From the NCBI GenBank assembly GCA_029817715.1, contig JARUPY010000085.1:1550001-1614000 (forward strand): a stretch of 64,000 nucleotides of DNA, given 5' to 3'. Of this stretch, positions 60,097 to 64,000 are shown piece by piece. This DNA comes from Melastoma dodecandrum (lineage: Eukaryota > Streptophyta > Magnoliopsida > Myrtales > Melastomataceae). Position 1 is the first letter of the stretch; every line of letters starts with the position of its first letter. The position numbers were made by a program, and so were the translations under genes. Below the pieces are notes generated by a model. It did not search any database. It was not told the DNA's origin and was given only the letters and a program-made list of their open reading frames with translations.

Positions 60097-62401
60097 TGTA
60101 ACGACCCCGACTTTTCATGATTTAGGACCATGTGTAAGAAGTGTGATTGAAGGTCAAATGAGCATGGAGTGTCAATATTTAAGTACGAACAATGTTTGAG
60201 TAGGGGTACGTGCGGTAGGATATGGGACGGACTGAGTGAGGGTGCCTCGGACGCCAAAATCGAAGGTTCTCGGATCGACGTGGGACGTGTATGGGGTGGT
60301 AGATGACGTAAAATGAGGCTTTAAAGTGGGTGTCGGAATTTGGAGATCGGCCCAGGTTGGGTTCTCCGGGGGTCGGTAGGAATTGGGGCAGGGGCGACGG
60401 CCGCTGACTGTGGGGGTGATGGCCGCTGCCCCTGGCACGCCCAAACCTCCAACCGTGAAGAGAGAGGAGCGCCCAGACCTCCAACGGTGAAGAGAGAGAA
60501 ACCCGCTCACGGGGTGCCTTCGAATGGGCGATGGGAAGGCACTCCCCATGCCTTGGGGGCGATGGAGGGTCGATGGGGAGTGATGGCCGCTGCCCCTGGA
60601 TACGCCCACGATGCCTCGGAGGCAGCTCCAGGGGTCATTTCGGTCGAAAAATGGCCCGACCCGAAATTGAAATTAAACGCTTTAGGAGTCTTAATTAGGT
60701 AATTAGGAGGTGTTTAGTGGGATTAGTTTTGTGAGATGACTCTTAGTTTGTAAGATAATCGCGGCCGAAGGCGATTGCGAATTGAGGCGGGGTCGCGCGA
60801 GGGTCGATGCGGATTGAGCTGGGGTCGACAGCCGCTGACCCCAGGGGCGATGGCCGCTGCCCCTGGCATGCTCAGGGGACGATAGCCGGCCGACCCACTC
60901 GCCCAAGGGCCATTCGAGATAGGGAAGGGAACCGCCTCTCTTGTGAGTGACGCCTAGGTGGCCCCTAAAACCCTCCCCATAGTTGATCTCAGTGACATGG
61001 AAGGGGGACCAAAGCATGAATTTTAGCCCTTGGATCAAATAGAACGAGGACAAGGGAACACATTCCCCAAAAATCAAGGAAAGGGGAAATTAACGGTTGA
61101 TTGCATGATTGGATGGATGGGACCAGATAAAGTATTTGAAAATGATTTCCCCTCCCCAAAGAGGAGACTTCGGACGTCTCCCCCTCCATCAGAACACGTT
61201 CCCACGCACACGCGCACACACTTGGTCTTGGGGGGAAGAAGAAGAAGAAGAAGAAAGGAGAAGAAGGGGGAGCGGCCGGAGCAAGTGTGTCCGTGGAGGA
61301 GGAAGGGAAAGAGGCCGCCATCGTGGATCCCCGTGTGAGGAGAGCTCGACGCCGTGCCAGCCTGTGGTTGAGGGCCGAGGAAAGGCAACCTCCAAGGGCG
61401 GAAGTTGTGCGGCGGAGGAGAGAGCTCACCCGATTGTGCGCGGAATCAAGTGGAAGGTATACCCCACAACCTCTCTCCGATTTTCTTTCCGTTTTGTACC
61501 CTTATTGTTGGGATATTGCTGCTGTGTTTGGGGCTGAAATTGGTTAACTTAGAGGTGGTTTAGAGGGTGGCCGAATTGGGGAGAAACGGGAAGCCACCTC
61601 GGACCCTTCTCGGTTGATGTTGGAGTTGTGGTTCGTAAATCGTCTCGATGACGGAATGCTTTGTGGAATGCGTGTAAGCTGACCCCTGAAGGTTGGAACT
61701 CGGTCCCTCAGGGCTGGAAAACGTTGGAAATTAACAAGGAAAGGGGACCCCGTAGGGGTTGCGCTCCGCCACCACGCTCTACGTGCGGAACCGCGAGACA
61801 TGTCTCGGAATTGAATCGGCCGTGGGGCTGGAATGCGCGTACTGAAATGGAGTCCCTTGCTGGCCTAGAGAGGCTTGCCTCGCGTGAGGATTCAGGCACG
61901 GAAGTCATGCTCGGGGGTGGATGGGAGGAGAGACCGAACTAGACGATGTTCGGTTGAAACGAGCACGAGTAATGCGGACGATTTGACCAATGTTGGGCTG
62001 TTCGTGTGGGACGTTTACGTGGGGTTAGGAAGCTCAATTGCTACCCTTGGGAAGGTTGAGAGGACGGCCGTGATAGGCTGGAACGAGGCCGAAAGGGGCC
62101 GGCTATAGAGAGCCGTTTGTGTAGCGAAGTAATGCGGTAGTGGTACCGCAATGCGCACGATGTTGCGACGGTCCAAGTATGAGGAGTTCCTCTTGTTGTG
62201 GCTGTATGCGCGAATTTATCCTAATGATTCCTAGTGTCTTGCAGGTCTTAGGGTCTTGTTAGGCGCTCGTGCCATGTAGGTTCATTATAATAGACGAAAT
62301 TGGCAAGTTCGAAGTCGTATTGTAACTACCATTGTACCGAACCTTCGAAATGAATGAGTAATGGAATTTTTTTTTTATTCGTGAAATCGACGATCCTTTC
62401 A
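60097..62401. mobile_element. Probable large solo LTR
   Basis: It begins TGTAACGACCCCGACTTTT, a start common in plant gypsy LTRs, and ends in CA at 62401. The flanking pentamers are TATGG (60092-60096) and CATGG (62402-62406), a near-match for a 5-bp target duplication. No gag or pol frame lies within. The body carries repeated GGCCGCTG(A/C)CCC-type units around 60395, 60430, 60585, 60828 and 60852, and a terminal T-run at about 62368-62377. The boundaries were set by eye. Confidence 0.6.
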
Positions 62402-62631
62402 CATGGCCTGTCGGACCCGGATGAAGTTGGCATCATGTTTATGTTCTCTACTAATTTCTTTACAGAATTAAGAGTCCCTCTACTTATTTTTTTCGATTCA
62501 CTTTCACCCTCCAACCCCTCCCACACCTTTATTGAAAGTAACAGCCAAAGTTTATTTCTTCAGGAAGTTGTCCAGTTTGAGAGGCTGAACCCCTCTTCCG
62601 TTGTTTCCTTCGTTGCCTCCCGCTTAGACTG

Positions 62632-64000
<1,369 letters not shown>

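Overview
The window is nuclear DNA of a land plant, most likely a eudicot. It shows short canonical GT-AG introns, long AT-rich gene-free gaps, plant-specific gene families (TORTIFOLIA1-like, CBP60, JINGUBANG-like, SUO-like, NCRK-type LRR receptor kinase, ROP GTPase) and plant-type Ty3/gypsy and TIR elements. The species cannot be named from sequence alone. All functions below come from recognising protein families by eye; no database search was run.

Layout, left to right. 1.0-3.5 kb (minus): TORTIFOLIA1-like microtubule protein. 5.7-6.3 kb: non-autonomous TIR element with an 8-bp target duplication. 7.0-8.5 kb: C4C4 RING protein. 9.5-10.0 kb: small B12D/MLRQ mitochondrial protein. 12.7-13.9 kb: intronless WD40 protein. 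18.2-19.4 kb (minus): wrecked eIF3b copy. 21.8-24.8 kb: CBP60 gene carrying a dead tandem copy of its own exon 6 in an intron. 26.2-27.2 kb: broken LIM-domain gene. 28.0-33.3 kb: SUO-like BAH/TFIIS-N protein with GW and DLN motifs. 34.9-35.2 kb (minus): ROP GTPase tail fragment. 36.0-39.0 kb: DEG9-type serine protease. 39.7-40.2 kb: HIG1-domain protein. 42.6-42.9 kb: small atypical HLH protein. 43.4-47.9 kb: defective chromodomain Ty3/gypsy retrotransposon. 49.7-51.7 kb: LRR receptor pseudokinase. 52.1-54.4 kb: RNA-dependent RNA polymerase pseudogene. 55.0-55.6 kb (minus): small plant-specific protein of unknown function. 57.3-58.9 kb (minus): dead spermidine/spermine synthase copy. 60.1-62.4 kb: probable large solo LTR. 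62.6 kb to the right edge (minus): a second, open polyamine-synthase-like gene whose substrate loop is altered.

The genes are unrelated housekeeping and regulatory genes, each with its own promoter; there are no operons or clusters apart from the two polyamine-synthase copies. The most striking feature is the number of degraded but intron-bearing gene copies (eIF3b, LIM, ROP, RDR, polyamine synthase) among intact genes. Because introns are kept, these are not retrocopies. They look like segmental or whole-genome duplicates being lost, though this is inference. The best candidates for something new are the polyamine-synthase-like gene with the changed DSSDP loop, the CBP60 exon duplication, the polyprotein tail encoded in the gypsy LTR, and the palindrome-rich TIR element.
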